Assembly: GCF_000378245.1 (NCBI RefSeq)
Contig: NZ_KB899509.1
Span: 1-64,000, forward strand
Direction: 5' to 3'
Origin: Aromatoleum toluclasticum ATCC 700605
GTDB taxonomy: Bacteria > Pseudomonadota > Gammaproteobacteria > Burkholderiales > Rhodocyclaceae
Length of the DNA stretch: 64,000 nucleotides
The translations under genes and the position numbers were made by a program. Shown one piece after another: positions 24,703 to 42,386 of this stretch (position 1 is the stretch's first letter; each line of letters opens with the position of its first letter). Below the pieces are notes generated by a model. That model did not search any database. It had not been told where the DNA came from and saw only the letters and a list, made by a program, of their open reading frames with translations.

Positions 24703-25157
24703 TCAGGATTATCCGGGCCGCAGCGCTTCTGATCTGCTTGTGCCCACCGCTTCCGACGGTCGCCGCGGACGAAGATGAACCGATCGACAGCGGCGCCCTG
24801 ACTGAATTGGCCAACGGCACCCTGGAGCAGGCCACAGGCTTCATTGTCGATCGGACGATCACCCATTTCGGCGGGGAATTCGTACGGCAATTCGCGCAAT
24901 TCTGGCGCGCCCAGGCGGATACCGGATCGGTCGACCTCACCATCGTCGAGAAACCGTCCGCCCGCTGGGGCAGCACGATATTCGTCGAGCACAACAACCG
25001 GCCTGTCGCACGGGTATTCCTGCAGGCTGGCAGCAGCAACTCCATCCGGCCGCTGGCCCAGAACACGGCGCAGTACATGGCGGGGCGCATCGCCAACATC
25101 GCCCTGCTCAGCCGCCTCTCGGTCGATCCGGATCTTGGAAAAGAGGAACTGCCGTAA
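24699..25157 (+). CDS. csgE: Curli secretion specificity factor CsgE
   Basis: The 152-residue periplasmic protein has a signal peptide (IIRAAALLICLCPPLPTVAA, cleavage near 23). The mature part contains GFIVDRTITHFGGEFVRQF, followed by the TIVEKPSARWGSTIFVEHNN block, both typical of CsgE. CsgE caps the periplasmic side of the CsgG channel and directs curlin to it. It is translationally coupled to csgD, so regulator and secretion genes share a transcript. Confidence 0.92.
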   Translation: MIRIIRAAALLICLCPPLPTVAADEDEPIDSGALTELANGTLEQATGFIVDRTITHFGGEFVRQFAQFWRAQADTGSVDLTIVEKPSARWGSTIFVEHNNRPVARVFLQAGSSNSIRPLAQNTAQYMAGRIANIALLSRLSVDPDLGKEELP

Positions 25158-25205
25158 GCGCCACGCGAGCGATACGGCCCTTGTCATTCCCCACGGAGAA
25201 ACAGC

Positions 25206-25658
25206 ATGAAGCACTGCCTGAATAAAGGCACGGCAAAGATATTGACGGCCTTGACCCTGTGCAGCTGTCCGCCCGCGGTCTTGGCAACGAACCTCGTCTA
25301 TGCGCCGGTAAACCCGTCGTTCGGCGGCAATCCGATCAACGGATCCGTACTGCTGAACAACGCAAACGCCCAGAATCGCCATACGGATCCATCGGCGAAC
25401 AAGAGCGCCTCGGGCTACAAGCCACCCACGGCGCTGGAAACGTTCAATCAGCGGCTGCAATCGATGATCCTCGATCGCATCGCCACGAGCGTCACCGGAA
25501 GCATCTTCGACAGCAATGGCGACCTGAAGGCCGGCACGGTGGAGACAGACGCCTTCAGCGTTTCCATCGTGGACCTCGGCGGAGGCGTGCTGAAGATCAC
25601 CACCATGGACAAGGCGACCGGAGCGTCGTCGACATTCGAAATCGGCACGGCGCCTTGA
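25206..25658 (+). CDS. csgF: Curli nucleation/anchoring factor CsgF
   Basis: The 150-residue product has a signal peptide (cleavage near VLA-TN at about 27). The mature start LVYAPVNPSFGGNPINGSVLLNNANAQN is the strictly conserved CsgF motif that inserts into the CsgG pore, followed by the C-terminal half with FNQRLQSMILDRIA and a short beta hairpin. CsgF links the CsgG channel to surface nucleation by CsgB. A ribosome site (GGAGAAAC) precedes the ATG. It lies 48 bp after csgE. Confidence 0.95.
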   Translation: MKHCLNKGTAKILTALTLCSCPPAVLATNLVYAPVNPSFGGNPINGSVLLNNANAQNRHTDPSANKSASGYKPPTALETFNQRLQSMILDRIATSVTGSIFDSNGDLKAGTVETDAFSVSIVDLGGGVLKITTMDKATGASSTFEIGTAP

Positions 25659-25669
25659 GGAGGAGGGCC

Positions 25670-26617
25670 ATGAACCAAAGAAAGAACCACCGTTTGCAGG
25701 CTCGGTTACGGCCGCTTCTGGGAACCATCGCCGGCGTACTCCTGCTTTCGGGCTGCTCCGTCCTCGACACGCAACGCCAGGCGGTCCTCGACGCCAGGGG
25801 ACAGCCGGCCGAACTCACGCCGGGCACCGGGATGAGCCGCGACCTTGCCAGCCTGCCGCCACCCAAAGGAAAGATTGCCGCCGCAGTCTATGGATTCCGG
25901 GACCAGACCGGACAATACAAACCCACCCCCGACAGCTCCTTTTCCACGGCTGTCACGCAGGGCGCGGCGTCCTTGCTGATCAAGGCAATGATGGACTCGA
26001 ATTGGTTCATTCCGGTCGAGCGCGAGGGTTTGCAGAACGTCCTCACGGAACGCAGGATCGTCCGGGCCCTCGACACGCAGCAGGCCAACGGCGCCAATCT
26101 GGTGGGATTATTGCCGGCCAGCATTCTCCTCGAAGGCGGCATCATCACCTACGAGACGAACGTGCGGACCGGTGGAGCCGGCGCCCGCTACATGGGCGTC
26201 GGGGCGTCCGAGGAATACCGCACCGATCAGGTGACACTCAACCTGCGCGCCGTAGATATCCGCACCAGCCAGATCCTCGTGAGCACATCCACGACCAAGA
26301 CGATCTATTCTTATAAACTGAGTGCCGATGTATTTCGCTTCGTATCCTTCAAACGACTGCTTGAAGGGGAAATCGGATACACGCGCAACGAGCCGGCTCA
26401 GTTGTGTGTCCAAGAAGCCATCGAGGCAGCCCTGGTCAACCTGATCGTCCAGGGCGTCAAGGACAACCACTGGTCGCTGAAGAATCCGGAGGACATGAAT
26501 TCGCCACTACTCCAGCACTATCTGGCGACCCAGAACCGGTGGCTCGACAAGGCCGACGAAGGCCGCCTGCCACAGCCCCTAGAGGTGCCGGCGATTCCGC
26601 CTCCGTACGGCAGTTAG
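25670..26617 (+). CDS. csgG: Outer-membrane curli secretion channel lipoprotein CsgG
   Basis: The 315-residue product starts at the ATG at 25670 with the strong ribosome site AGGAGG. It has a lipobox (LLLSGCS, lipidated Cys29). Conserved CsgG blocks follow: AVYGFRDQTGQYKP, FIPVEREGLQNVLTERRIVR, LEGGIITYETNVRTGGAGARYMGVGASEEYRTDQV and EAIEAALVNLIVQGV. CsgG forms a nonameric outer-membrane pore for unfolded curlin, with CsgE and CsgF as partners. The length is close to that of E. coli CsgG (277) with a C-terminal extension (about 25 residues, Pro-rich end). Confidence 0.96.
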   Translation: MNQRKNHRLQARLRPLLGTIAGVLLLSGCSVLDTQRQAVLDARGQPAELTPGTGMSRDLASLPPPKGKIAAAVYGFRDQTGQYKPTPDSSFSTAVTQGAASLLIKAMMDSNWFIPVEREGLQNVLTERRIVRALDTQQANGANLVGLLPASILLEGGIITYETNVRTGGAGARYMGVGASEEYRTDQVTLNLRAVDIRTSQILVSTSTTKTIYSYKLSADVFRFVSFKRLLEGEIGYTRNEPAQLCVQEAIEAALVNLIVQGVKDNHWSLKNPEDMNSPLLQHYLATQNRWLDKADEGRLPQPLEVPAIPPPYGS

Positions 26618-26670
26618 GACACCGCGCGGGCTGAGCGCGGGCACCCAGGCGATCGAAGGAGGTGATTTCC

Positions 26671-27081
26671 ATGAAACAACTACCAATCATCGCGACACTG
26701 CTAACCTTGGCCATTTCACTCCCGGCACAGCCCGCGGCCGCACAGGACGCCGCCCTGCAACAGGGCGAATTTCAAGGTGTGCCCTACCTCTCCGGCGGCG
26801 TGAGTCTCGAAGAGCGCGAGCAGCTGTTCTTCACGGCTGCCGACTACAACCTCAGGCTTCTCTTCGCGGAGAAAGGCGGCTCTTACCTCTCGGATACCGA
26901 AGTCGTCGTGACGACCCGCGACGGACGCAAGGTGCTCGAACTCATTGCGCAAGGCCCGTTCGTATTCGCCCGCCTGCCGGCCGGCGAATACCGCGTCGCC
27001 GCAACCAACGCCGGAAAGCAGCAGGTGCGCGACCTGCAGCTTTCCACCAAGGGCCAGCGGCAAGCAGCGTTCTACTGGTAA
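26671..27081 (+). CDS. Secreted beta-type protein of unknown function, last gene of the csgDEFG unit
   Basis: The 136-residue product has a signal peptide (ATLLTLAISLPAQPAAAQ, cleavage near 24). The mature part resembles the carboxypeptidase-regulatory / transthyretin-like beta-sandwich: LSGGVSLEEREQLFFTAADYNLRLLFAEKGGSYL, then VVTTRDGRKVLEL and FVFARLPAGEYRV, ending in a hydrophobic AAFYW. It starts 53 bp after csgG with a near-perfect ribosome site (AAGGAGGTGA). Such domains are usually extracytoplasmic. It has no counterpart in the enterobacterial csg operons. Function unknown; an auxiliary role in curli biogenesis is inferred from position only. Confidence 0.8.
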   Translation: MKQLPIIATLLTLAISLPAQPAAAQDAALQQGEFQGVPYLSGGVSLEEREQLFFTAADYNLRLLFAEKGGSYLSDTEVVVTTRDGRKVLELIAQGPFVFARLPAGEYRVAATNAGKQQVRDLQLSTKGQRQAAFYW

Positions 27082-27084
27082 GGA

Positions 27085-27109
27085 CGGCCGGTCCGTATGC
27101 TCCCGGCCG
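27085..27109. terminator. Possible shared hairpin between convergent genes
   Basis: CGGCCGG (27085-27091) and CCGGCCG (27103-27109) form a hairpin in the 40-bp gap between the secreted protein gene and the convergent phosphorylase gene. There is no T-tract on either strand. Confidence 0.3.
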
Positions 27110-27121
27110 GTCCCCCGACGC

Positions 27122-27862
27122 TCAGGACGAGCGGCAGACCTCCTCGAGGACGCGGCGCACCCGCATCATCGCCTCCTGCAGCACCACCTCGATGCTGCTG
27201 AACTGGATCCCGGTCTCACTCGCGCCGCGACCGGCGGCGAAGTTCGCAACCACGTTGATCGCCGCGTAAGGCAGGTCCAGCTCTCGCGCCAGGGCCGCCT
27301 CGGGCATTCCCGTCATCCCGACCAGATCGGCGCCGTCACGCTCCAGGCGGTTGATCTCGGCCGCCGTCTCGAGACGCGGCCCCTGCGTCGCCGCATACAC
27401 GCCGCCGTCGTACATCGCCTCGCCTACTGCTGCCGCAGCCGCGAGGATGCGCTGGCGCAGCGGCTCGTCGTAGGGATGGGTGAAATCGATGTGATGCACC
27501 GCCGACTCGCCGCCTTCGAAAAAGGTGCTCTTGCGGCCCCACGTGTAGTCGATGATCTGGTTCGGAATCACCATCGCCCCCGGCCCGAATTCCGGACGGA
27601 TGCCGCCCACCGACGCGACCGACACGATCGCCGACACCTTCGCATGCTTCAGCGCCCAGATATTGGCCCGGTAGTTCACCTGGTGCGGAGGAATCGTGTG
27701 GCCGTAGCCGTGGCGCGCGAGGAACACGACCGGCTTTTCCGCCAGCTTGCCGAACGTGAGCGCACCGGACGGTTCACCATAGGGCGTGCGCGCAACTTCG
27801 CGCCGGGTAATTTCGAGGGTCGAAAGCTGGGTGAGTCCGGTCCCGCCGATGATCGCGAGCAT
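27122..27862 (-). CDS. S-methyl-5'-thioinosine phosphorylase (MTAP/PNP family)
   Basis: The 246-residue product starts at the ATG at 27862 with AGGAG upstream. It has the family motifs GGTGL at the start, RHGYGHTIPPHQVNYRANIWALK (phosphate and ribose binding), and DLVGMTGMPEAALARELDLPYA, the purine-site block. The short length and MTGMPEA sequence agree with bacterial methylthioinosine phosphorylases of the Pseudomonas type, which degrade methylthioinosine in polyamine-linked methionine salvage. Methylthioadenosine or purine nucleosides are alternative substrates. It diverges from typA. Confidence 0.85.
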   Translation of the reverse strand: MLAIIGGTGLTQLSTLEITRREVARTPYGEPSGALTFGKLAEKPVVFLARHGYGHTIPPHQVNYRANIWALKHAKVSAIVSVASVGGIRPEFGPGAMVIPNQIIDYTWGRKSTFFEGGESAVHHIDFTHPYDEPLRQRILAAAAAVGEAMYDGGVYAATQGPRLETAAEINRLERDGADLVGMTGMPEAALARELDLPYAAINVVANFAAGRGASETGIQFSSIEVVLQEAMMRVRRVLEEVCRSS

Positions 27863-28075
27863 GAAGCCTGTCTCCTTGGAAAACGGCGCAGATTCTAGCA
27901 TGCGGCCCTCGCCGACCTCGGCCGGAGGCGCAGGCAATCCTCCTGCGTCCGCCTCCGACAGCCCCCGCGGAAGCCCGTTCCGGAACCACCGCGACGCTCC
28001 CGCCACCGACGTCACATGCTGCGACGCCGCACCGCGTGCTAAAATTAAAAACTTTTCAAAGACTTCCGGCCCCAA

Positions 28076-29893
<1,818 letters not shown>

Positions 29894-29923
29894 GAACACC
29901 GTCTCCGGTTTGTTGGAGACGTG

Positions 29924-29955
29924 AAAAAAAGGCGCTGCGATGCAGCGCCTTTTTT
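29924..29955. terminator. Bidirectional intrinsic terminator between typA and galU
   Basis: Perfect 8-bp arms GGCGCTGC (29931-29938) and GCAGCGCC (29942-29949), 3-base loop, flanked by A7 (29924-29930) and T6 (29950-29955). It serves both convergent genes. A second smaller hairpin, GTCTCC at 29901-29906 with GGAGAC at 29915-29920, precedes it on the typA side. Confidence 0.9.
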
Positions 29956-30003
29956 GTTTCCGGGAGCCGGGAAGCCTGGCCTCCCTCGCTCCGTCTTTCG
30001 CGC

Positions 30004-30876
30004 TTACTTGCGCCCGGCCAGATAGGCCGCGAAATCCGCGCCGATCTCGGGATGGCGCAGGCCCAGTTCGACCGTCGCCTTCAGGTAGCCGAGCTTCGAG
30101 CCGCAGTCGTAGCGCACGCCATCGAATTGGTAGGACAGCACCGCCTCTTCCTTCAGCAGCGAGGCGATCGCATCGGTGAGCTGCAGCTCGCCGCCCGCGC
30201 CCGGCTTGATCGAGCGCAGGTGATCGAAGATGTGCGGCGTCAGGATGTAGCGGCCGACCACCGCCTGGGTCGTCGGCGCATCCTCGGGCTTCGGCTTCTC
30301 GATGATGCCGGTCACGCGCTGCACGTTGCCCTGCTGGCTATCCGTACTGACGATACCGTACTGGCGGGTATCCTCGCGTGGCACGTTCATCGTGCCCAGC
30401 ACCGAGCAGCGGTGGTAGTTATACACGCCCACCATCTGCTGCATGATCGGCTCGGCCCCGTGGTTGTCCAGCAGGTCGTCCGCGAGGATCACCGCAAACG
30501 CCTCGTCGCCCACCACGGGCGCCGCGCACAGCACCGCATGGCCGAGACCCAGCGCCTCCGACTGGCGGATATACACGCAGTTCACGCCCTTCGGCACGGT
30601 CTTCTTGACGATCTCCAGCAGCTCCTTCTTGCCGCGCGCCTCGAGCTCGGTTTCCAGCTCGTAGGCCTTGTCGAAGTGGTCCTCGATGGAGCGCTTCGTG
30701 CGGCCGGTGATGAAGATCATGTCGGTGATGCCCGCCGCGACCGCTTCCTCGACCGCATACTGGATCAACGGCTTGTCGACGATCGGCAGCATTTCCTTCG
30801 GGCTGGCCTTCGTGGCCGGCAGGAAGCGTGTGCCCATCCCGGCTACCGGGAATACCGCCTTGGTGACCTTTTTCAT
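30004..30876 (-). CDS. galU: UTP-glucose-1-phosphate uridylyltransferase
   Basis: The 290-residue product starts [20 protein letters not shown], the nucleotide-binding signature of bacterial UDP-glucose pyrophosphorylases, followed by [19 protein letters not shown] and later [11 protein letters not shown] (metal-binding Asp) and [12 protein letters not shown]. It makes UDP-glucose for surface polysaccharides and envelope glycolipids. Length is close to E. coli GalU (302). GGGAG lies about 10 bases before the start. Confidence 0.96.
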   Translation of the reverse strand: MKKVTKAVFPVAGMGTRFLPATKASPKEMLPIVDKPLIQYAVEEAVAAGITDMIFITGRTKRSIEDHFDKAYELETELEARGKKELLEIVKKTVPKGVNCVYIRQSEALGLGHAVLCAAPVVGDEAFAVILADDLLDNHGAEPIMQQMVGVYNYHRCSVLGTMNVPREDTRQYGIVSTDSQQGNVQRVTGIIEKPKPEDAPTTQAVVGRYILTPHIFDHLRSIKPGAGGELQLTDAIASLLKEEAVLSYQFDGVRYDCGSKLGYLKATVELGLRHPEIGADFAAYLAGRK

Positions 30877-30937
30877 TGGATGACTCTCCCTTGTTTCGTC
30901 TTTTGGTTCAGCGCGGCGTATGGTCCGTGCCATATCT

Positions 30938-34074
<3,137 letters not shown>

Positions 34075-34187
34075 CTTCCTTCCCGTTGTCGGTCCCGCCG
34101 CGTTGCGCAGCGGGCCTCGCAATTCCCTGGGCTTCGCAATCCACCTTGCCACCGCATCCCCGTTCGAGGGCGCAGCGGCGCTCATGT

Positions 34188-37100
34188 TCAGGCCGCTGCC
34201 GGCTCCGCCAGGCGCAGCGCCTCTTCCATATCCACTTCCACCACGCGCGAGACGCCCTGCTCCTGCATCGTCACGCCCACCAATTGCTGCGCGATCTCCA
34301 TCGTGATCTTGCTGTGGCTGATGAAGACGAACTGCGTCTGCGATGACATGCGCTTCACCATCTGGCAATAACGCTCGGTATTCGTATCGTCCAGCGGCGC
34401 ATCCACCTCGTCAAGCATGCAGAACGGTGCAGGATTCAGCTGGAACATCGAGAACACCAGCGCAATCGCCGTCAGCGCCTTCTCTCCGCCGGACAGCAGG
34501 TGGATGGAGGTGTTCTTCTTCCCCGGCGGCTGGGCGACGATCTGGATCCCCGCATCGAGGATCTCGTCGCCCGTAAGCACCAGCCGCGCCTGCCCGCCGC
34601 CGAAGAGCTGCGGGAAGAGCGTGCCGAAATGCTGCGTGACCGTATTGTAGGTGTCCTGCAACTGCTCCCGCGTCTCGCGGTCGATGCGCCGGATGGCATC
34701 CTCCAGCGTCTCGATCGCCTGCATCAGGTCGTCGAATTGAGCATCCAGATAGCCTTTGCGTTCCTGGGCGCTGCGCAATTCGTCCAGCGCCGCGAGGTTG
34801 ACCTGGCCCAGCTCCGCGATTTCGCGCGCCAGCCGGCCGACTTCCCGTACCAGCGAACCTTCGCGCAGGTCGGGCACGAGCAGGGGCAGCAGCGCGGCCT
34901 CGTCGGCCTGCGCCTCGGCCAGCCGCTCATCGAACTGCCCCGCCGCGAGTTCCGCCGCCTGCACGGCGAGCCGCAATTCGGCAACCCGTCCGCGCGCAGG
35001 CGCCGCCTCCTGCTCGGTGCGCAGGCGCAGCTCCTCGGTCTGCTTCAGCCGCATCGCCGCCGTTTCCAGCGCATCGCGCCGTGCCGCAAGCGCCGCCTCG
35101 CGGCTCGCCCGCAGTTCGAGCGCCTCCTGCAGCGCATCACGGCTGCGGCCGCTGTCGGTCGCGTCGAGCTCGGCCCGGCGCGCCTCGACCTCCACCGCGA
35201 TCCGTCCGAGCTGCTCGCCGGCCAGCTGCAGGTTGCGCTCGACGTCTTCGATCTTGCCCGCGCATTCGCGCTCCGAGAAGCGTGCCTCCTGCAGATCGCG
35301 CGCGAGCGCCTGCTCGAGCGAGCGCGTTTCGCGCAGCACGTTGTCACGCTCCGCCAGCACCTCCAGCGCGCCGTCGAGACGCTCGCGCTGCAGCTCGGCG
35401 AGTTCCGCCGCGCGCGCCTGCTCCATCTCCGCTCGGGCGAGGTGTTCGCGCTCGGTCGATTCGAGGTGGACGATGTCCTCTAGGTCGCGCGCGAGCTGCG
35501 CACGGCGCTCCTCGGCGCGCTGCCGCGCCTGCGTGAGCTTCAGCAGCTCGACCTGTTCGGCATGCACCTGCTGCTGCGCCGCCTGCAGCTCCCGCCGCAG
35601 CACGTTGCCGCGCTCCTGCAGCCCGGCCGCCACGCCCTCGGCTGCAATCAGCGCATCGTGGGCGATGTGGGCCTCCATTTCGAGCCCGCCTTGCTGCTCT
35701 GCGAGGCCGTCGATCTCGCGCTGGCGCTCCATCACCCCGTGCGTGCGGCTGTCGGGTGCGTAATGGACCAGCGCGTGCCGCGTGAGGATCTGGCCACGCG
35801 GCCCCACGAGGCACTGGTACGCGGCAAGCTCCCCGCGCCGCCCGAGCCAGGACTCAAGCGCGTCGGTGGCAAGGCAGCCGCGCAGCCAGTCGGCGACGAC
35901 CGGCCGCAGCCCCTCGTCGACGAAGGAGATCTTGTCCATCAGCGCGAAGGTTCCGGGCAGCGGCACGGGCTCCGCGGCCGCCTCCACCCCGTCGCCGAAA
36001 GCCAGGGCGAAGGATCCCGGCGGTGCGTCGTCGAACATCGCGCGCGCGGCCTCGCTCACGTCGCCGGTCAGCGCCGCCAGCCGCTCGCGCAGCACGGCCT
36101 CGACCGCCATCTCCCAGCCCGGCTCGACCCGCAGGCCGCGCCACAGCGGCGGCAGCTCGGCCAGCTTGTGGCGCTTCAGCCAGTCGCCGAGCTGCCCCTG
36201 CGACTGCACCTTGGCCTGCAGCTGCACCAGCGCGTCGCGTCGCGCCCGCAATTCGGTGAGGCGCCGCTGCACCTGCCGTTCGTTCTCCAGCGCGGCCTTC
36301 AGCGCGGCCTGCGCCTCCGGCAGCCGCATCTGGACGGCACCGAGTTCTTCCTGCTGGCGCTCCTGCGCCTCGCGCAGGGCTTCGAGTCGCGCCTCCTGCT
36401 GCGCGACGACCGCCTCGTCCGGCCCTTCGATGCCGCCCGACTCACCCGCCAGGCGCCCGCGACGCTGGTCCAGCGCATCGATCGCGCGCACGGCGCTGGC
36501 GCGCTTGGTCTCCTCGACGCGCAGTTGCTGCTCGGTTTGCGCGAGCTCGCGGCGTGCCGCCGCGACGGTGGTATCGGCAGCCTGCCGCGCCGCCTCCGCC
36601 TCGGGCAGGCGCTCGGCGATCTCCGCATGGCGCGCCTCGGCCTGCTCGGCGCGCATCGCCGCGTTGTCGAGGAGCCCCGTCCAGCGCTCACGCTCCGTTG
36701 CCAGCGTAGCCTGGCGCTCCTGCCAGTGCGCCTCGTCGGTCGCGAGCTGCGCGAGCCGCGCTTCGAGGCGCTTGCGCGCATCGTCCAGATGCCGCAGTTC
36801 CGCTTCCAGCCGCGTGACCTCCGCCGACACCGCAAAGAGATCCGACTGCGCTGCATGCGTGGTCTCCGACGCTTCGAAGTGCCCCGCGCGCGCCTCCTCG
36901 ACCGCGTTTTCCAGCTCCTGCAGGCGCGCGCTGTCGGCCTCCATCTTGGACGACAGCTGGTTGAGCTCGCCCTCGAGCCGCGCCTGCTCGTCCCGCGCCT
37001 CCTTGCGCTTGAGCAGCCATAGCAGCTGCTGGCGCTGCGTGTGCGCGGCGTTCAGGTCGCGGTAGCGCGCGGCAATCTCCGCCTGCACTTCGAGGTGGCC

Positions 37101-37715
37101 GATGCGCTCGCCCAGCTCCATGCGGATGTCTTCGAGGCGGGCGAGGTTGTCGCGTGCATCCGAGAGCCGGCCTTCAGTCTCGCGCCGGCGTTCGCGATAC
37201 TTCGTGACGCCCGCAGCCTCCTCGAGAAAGCCGCGCACTTCCTCGGGACGTGCCTCGATGATGCGCGAGATCATGCCCTGCTCGATGATCGCGTAGGCGC
37301 GCGGACCGAGGCCGGTGCCGAGGAAGAGGTCGATGACGTCCTTCCGCCGGACCTGGACGTTATTGAGGAAATAAGTCGACTCGCCGCTGCGGTCGAGCAC
37401 GCGCTTCACCGAGATCTCCGCATAGCGCGACCACTGCCCCGCCGCGCGGCCCTCGGCGTTGTCGAACACCAGCTCGACGCTGGCGCGCGACACCGGCTTG
37501 CGCGTCGTCGAGCCGTTGAAGATGACGTCCTGCATCGACTCGCCGCGCAGCGCGCTCGCGCGCGTCTCGCCCAGCACCCAGCGCACGGCATCGATGATGT
37601 TCGACTTGCCGCAGCCGTTCGGGCCCACCACGCCGACGAGATTGCCGGGGGTGAGCACGGTGGTCGGATCGACAAAGGTCTTGAAACCGGCGAGTTTGAG
37701 CTTGGAGAGACGCAC
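34188..37715 (-). CDS. smc: Chromosome segregation protein SMC
   Basis: The 1175-residue product starts at the GTG at 37713-37715 (VRLSKLKLAGFKTFVDPT), the family-typical beginning; the frame continues 26 codons upstream without similarity. It has Walker A GPNGCGKSNIIDAVRW, two long coiled-coil arms (about 170-480 and 650-1010, rich in Glu, Ala, Arg), a hinge near 510-640, then the signature LLSGGEKALTAIALVF and Walker B FCMLDEVDAPLDDTN. It is the core ATPase for chromosome compaction and segregation. It is first in an smc-zipA-ligA unit. Confidence 0.95.
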   Translation of the reverse strand: MRLSKLKLAGFKTFVDPTTVLTPGNLVGVVGPNGCGKSNIIDAVRWVLGETRASALRGESMQDVIFNGSTTRKPVSRASVELVFDNAEGRAAGQWSRYAEISVKRVLDRSGESTYFLNNVQVRRKDVIDLFLGTGLGPRAYAIIEQGMISRIIEARPEEVRGFLEEAAGVTKYRERRRETEGRLSDARDNLARLEDIRMELGERIGHLEVQAEIAARYRDLNAAHTQRQQLLWLLKRKEARDEQARLEGELNQLSSKMEADSARLQELENAVEEARAGHFEASETTHAAQSDLFAVSAEVTRLEAELRHLDDARKRLEARLAQLATDEAHWQERQATLATERERWTGLLDNAAMRAEQAEARHAEIAERLPEAEAARQAADTTVAAARRELAQTEQQLRVEETKRASAVRAIDALDQRRGRLAGESGGIEGPDEAVVAQQEARLEALREAQERQQEELGAVQMRLPEAQAALKAALENERQVQRRLTELRARRDALVQLQAKVQSQGQLGDWLKRHKLAELPPLWRGLRVEPGWEMAVEAVLRERLAALTGDVSEAARAMFDDAPPGSFALAFGDGVEAAAEPVPLPGTFALMDKISFVDEGLRPVVADWLRGCLATDALESWLGRRGELAAYQCLVGPRGQILTRHALVHYAPDSRTHGVMERQREIDGLAEQQGGLEMEAHIAHDALIAAEGVAAGLQERGNVLRRELQAAQQQVHAEQVELLKLTQARQRAEERRAQLARDLEDIVHLESTEREHLARAEMEQARAAELAELQRERLDGALEVLAERDNVLRETRSLEQALARDLQEARFSERECAGKIEDVERNLQLAGEQLGRIAVEVEARRAELDATDSGRSRDALQEALELRASREAALAARRDALETAAMRLKQTEELRLRTEQEAAPARGRVAELRLAVQAAELAAGQFDERLAEAQADEAALLPLLVPDLREGSLVREVGRLAREIAELGQVNLAALDELRSAQERKGYLDAQFDDLMQAIETLEDAIRRIDRETREQLQDTYNTVTQHFGTLFPQLFGGGQARLVLTGDEILDAGIQIVAQPPGKKNTSIHLLSGGEKALTAIALVFSMFQLNPAPFCMLDEVDAPLDDTNTERYCQMVKRMSSQTQFVFISHSKITMEIAQQLVGVTMQEQGVSRVVEVDMEEALRLAEPAAA

Positions 37716-37869
37716 TTCGGGACGGAGCCGGATCGAATCGGAACTGGAGTTGTGGCGGGAGCGGGCCGACCGGGGCCGGCGAAAGCGCGTCATGATAACA
37801 TCGCGCGCTCGATGCCCTTGCCTTCAGGCACCGGCGCATGTCCATAGAAACAAGCCGAAACAGTCCGCC

Positions 37870-39063
37870 GTGAATCCGAACCTCGACCGCCTCCAGCCCT
37901 ATCCCTTCGAAAAACTGCGCGCGCTGCTCGACGGCGTCGTTCCCCCGGCCGACCTGAAGCTGATCCGCCTGTCCATCGGCGAACCGCAACATCCCACGCC
38001 CCCCTTCATCATGCAGGCGCTCACCGACAACCTGCAGGGGCTCGCGAACTACCCCGCAACGATAGGCGGCGACCCCTTGCGCGTCGCCATCGCCGGCTGG
38101 CTGGAGCGCCGCTTCGACCTGCCCAAGGTCGATCCGGCGACCCAGGTGCTGCCGGTCAACGGCTCGCGCGAGGCGCTGTTCGCCTTCGCCCAAGCGGTCA
38201 TCGACGGCAGCCGCCCCGGCGTCAAGGTGCTGAGCCCGAACCCCTTCTACCAGATCTACGAAGGCGCGGCCCTGCTCGCCGGAGCCGAGCCGGTGTTCCT
38301 CAACAACCTGCCGGAGAACGGTTTCGGCTCGGATTTCGACGGCATTCCCGAATCGGTGTGGCGCGACGTCCAGCTCGTGTTCGTGTGCTCGCCGGGCAAT
38401 CCGACCGGCCGCATGCTGTCGCAGGCGGAATGGGCACGCCTGTTCGAGCTATCGGACCGCTATGGCTTCGTGATCGCGGCCGACGAATGCTATTCGGAGA
38501 TCTACTTCGACGACGACGCGCCCCCGGTCGGCGCGCTGCAGGCCGCCCACGCGCTCGGGCGCACGGATTTCCGCAACCTGGTGATGTTCTCAAGCCTCTC
38601 GAAACGCTCGAACGTGCCGGGCATGCGCTCGGGCTTCGTCGCGGGCGACGCGAAGGTGCTGAAGGGCTTCCTGCGCTACCGCACCTACCACGGCTGCGCG
38701 ATGAGCCTGCCCATCCAGGCCGCCTCGGTGGCCGCGTGGAACGACGAAGCACACGTCGTCGAGAACCGCCGCCTGTACCGCGAGAAGTTCGACCGCGCGA
38801 TGCCCATCATCGCCAAACACCTGAAGGTGCAAAAACCTGACGCCGGCTTCTACCTGTGGGCGCAGACCCCCATCCCCGACACCGAGTTCGCCCGCCGCCT
38901 GCAGGCTGCATATAATGTGACGGTTCTGCCGGGCAGCTTCCTCGCCCGGGAATCGAACGGCGTCAATCCGGGCGCCGGGTTCGTGCGCATCGCCCTCGTG
39001 GCCGAAACGGCCGAATGCGTCGAGGCGGCCGAGCGCATCGCCACTTTCTGCCAAACTCTTTGA
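37870..39063 (+). CDS. dapC: Succinyldiaminopimelate transaminase
   Basis: The 397-residue PLP aminotransferase starts at GTG 37870 (MNPNLDRLQPYPFEKLRALL). It has the fold type I core: SIGEPQHPTPPFI, GSREALFAFAQ, CSPGNPTGRMLS, and SSLSKRSNVPGMRSGF with the PLP Lys. This group, paired with dapD, converts N-succinyl-2-amino-6-ketopimelate to N-succinyl-LL-diaminopimelate in lysine and cell-wall synthesis. dapD follows 18 bp downstream. It diverges from smc across a 154-bp gap. Confidence 0.9.
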   Translation: MNPNLDRLQPYPFEKLRALLDGVVPPADLKLIRLSIGEPQHPTPPFIMQALTDNLQGLANYPATIGGDPLRVAIAGWLERRFDLPKVDPATQVLPVNGSREALFAFAQAVIDGSRPGVKVLSPNPFYQIYEGAALLAGAEPVFLNNLPENGFGSDFDGIPESVWRDVQLVFVCSPGNPTGRMLSQAEWARLFELSDRYGFVIAADECYSEIYFDDDAPPVGALQAAHALGRTDFRNLVMFSSLSKRSNVPGMRSGFVAGDAKVLKGFLRYRTYHGCAMSLPIQAASVAAWNDEAHVVENRRLYREKFDRAMPIIAKHLKVQKPDAGFYLWAQTPIPDTEFARRLQAAYNVTVLPGSFLARESNGVNPGAGFVRIALVAETAECVEAAERIATFCQTL

Positions 39064-39081
39064 AATAAAACGGAAACCCCC

Positions 39082-39903
<822 letters not shown>

Positions 39904-39979
39904 TCACCCTCCCCGGGGCGGCCGAACAAGGCTGCCCCGACCCCGAAGTCCGCCCAACCACGCCCAGGAGAATCCCCGG

Positions 39980-42375
<2,396 letters not shown>

Positions 42376-42386
42376 CGAGACCCGAC

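Noticed and set aside
35562-37022. A 486-codon frame on the plus strand
   Set aside because: Antisense to smc; compositionally biased and without any recognisable motif.
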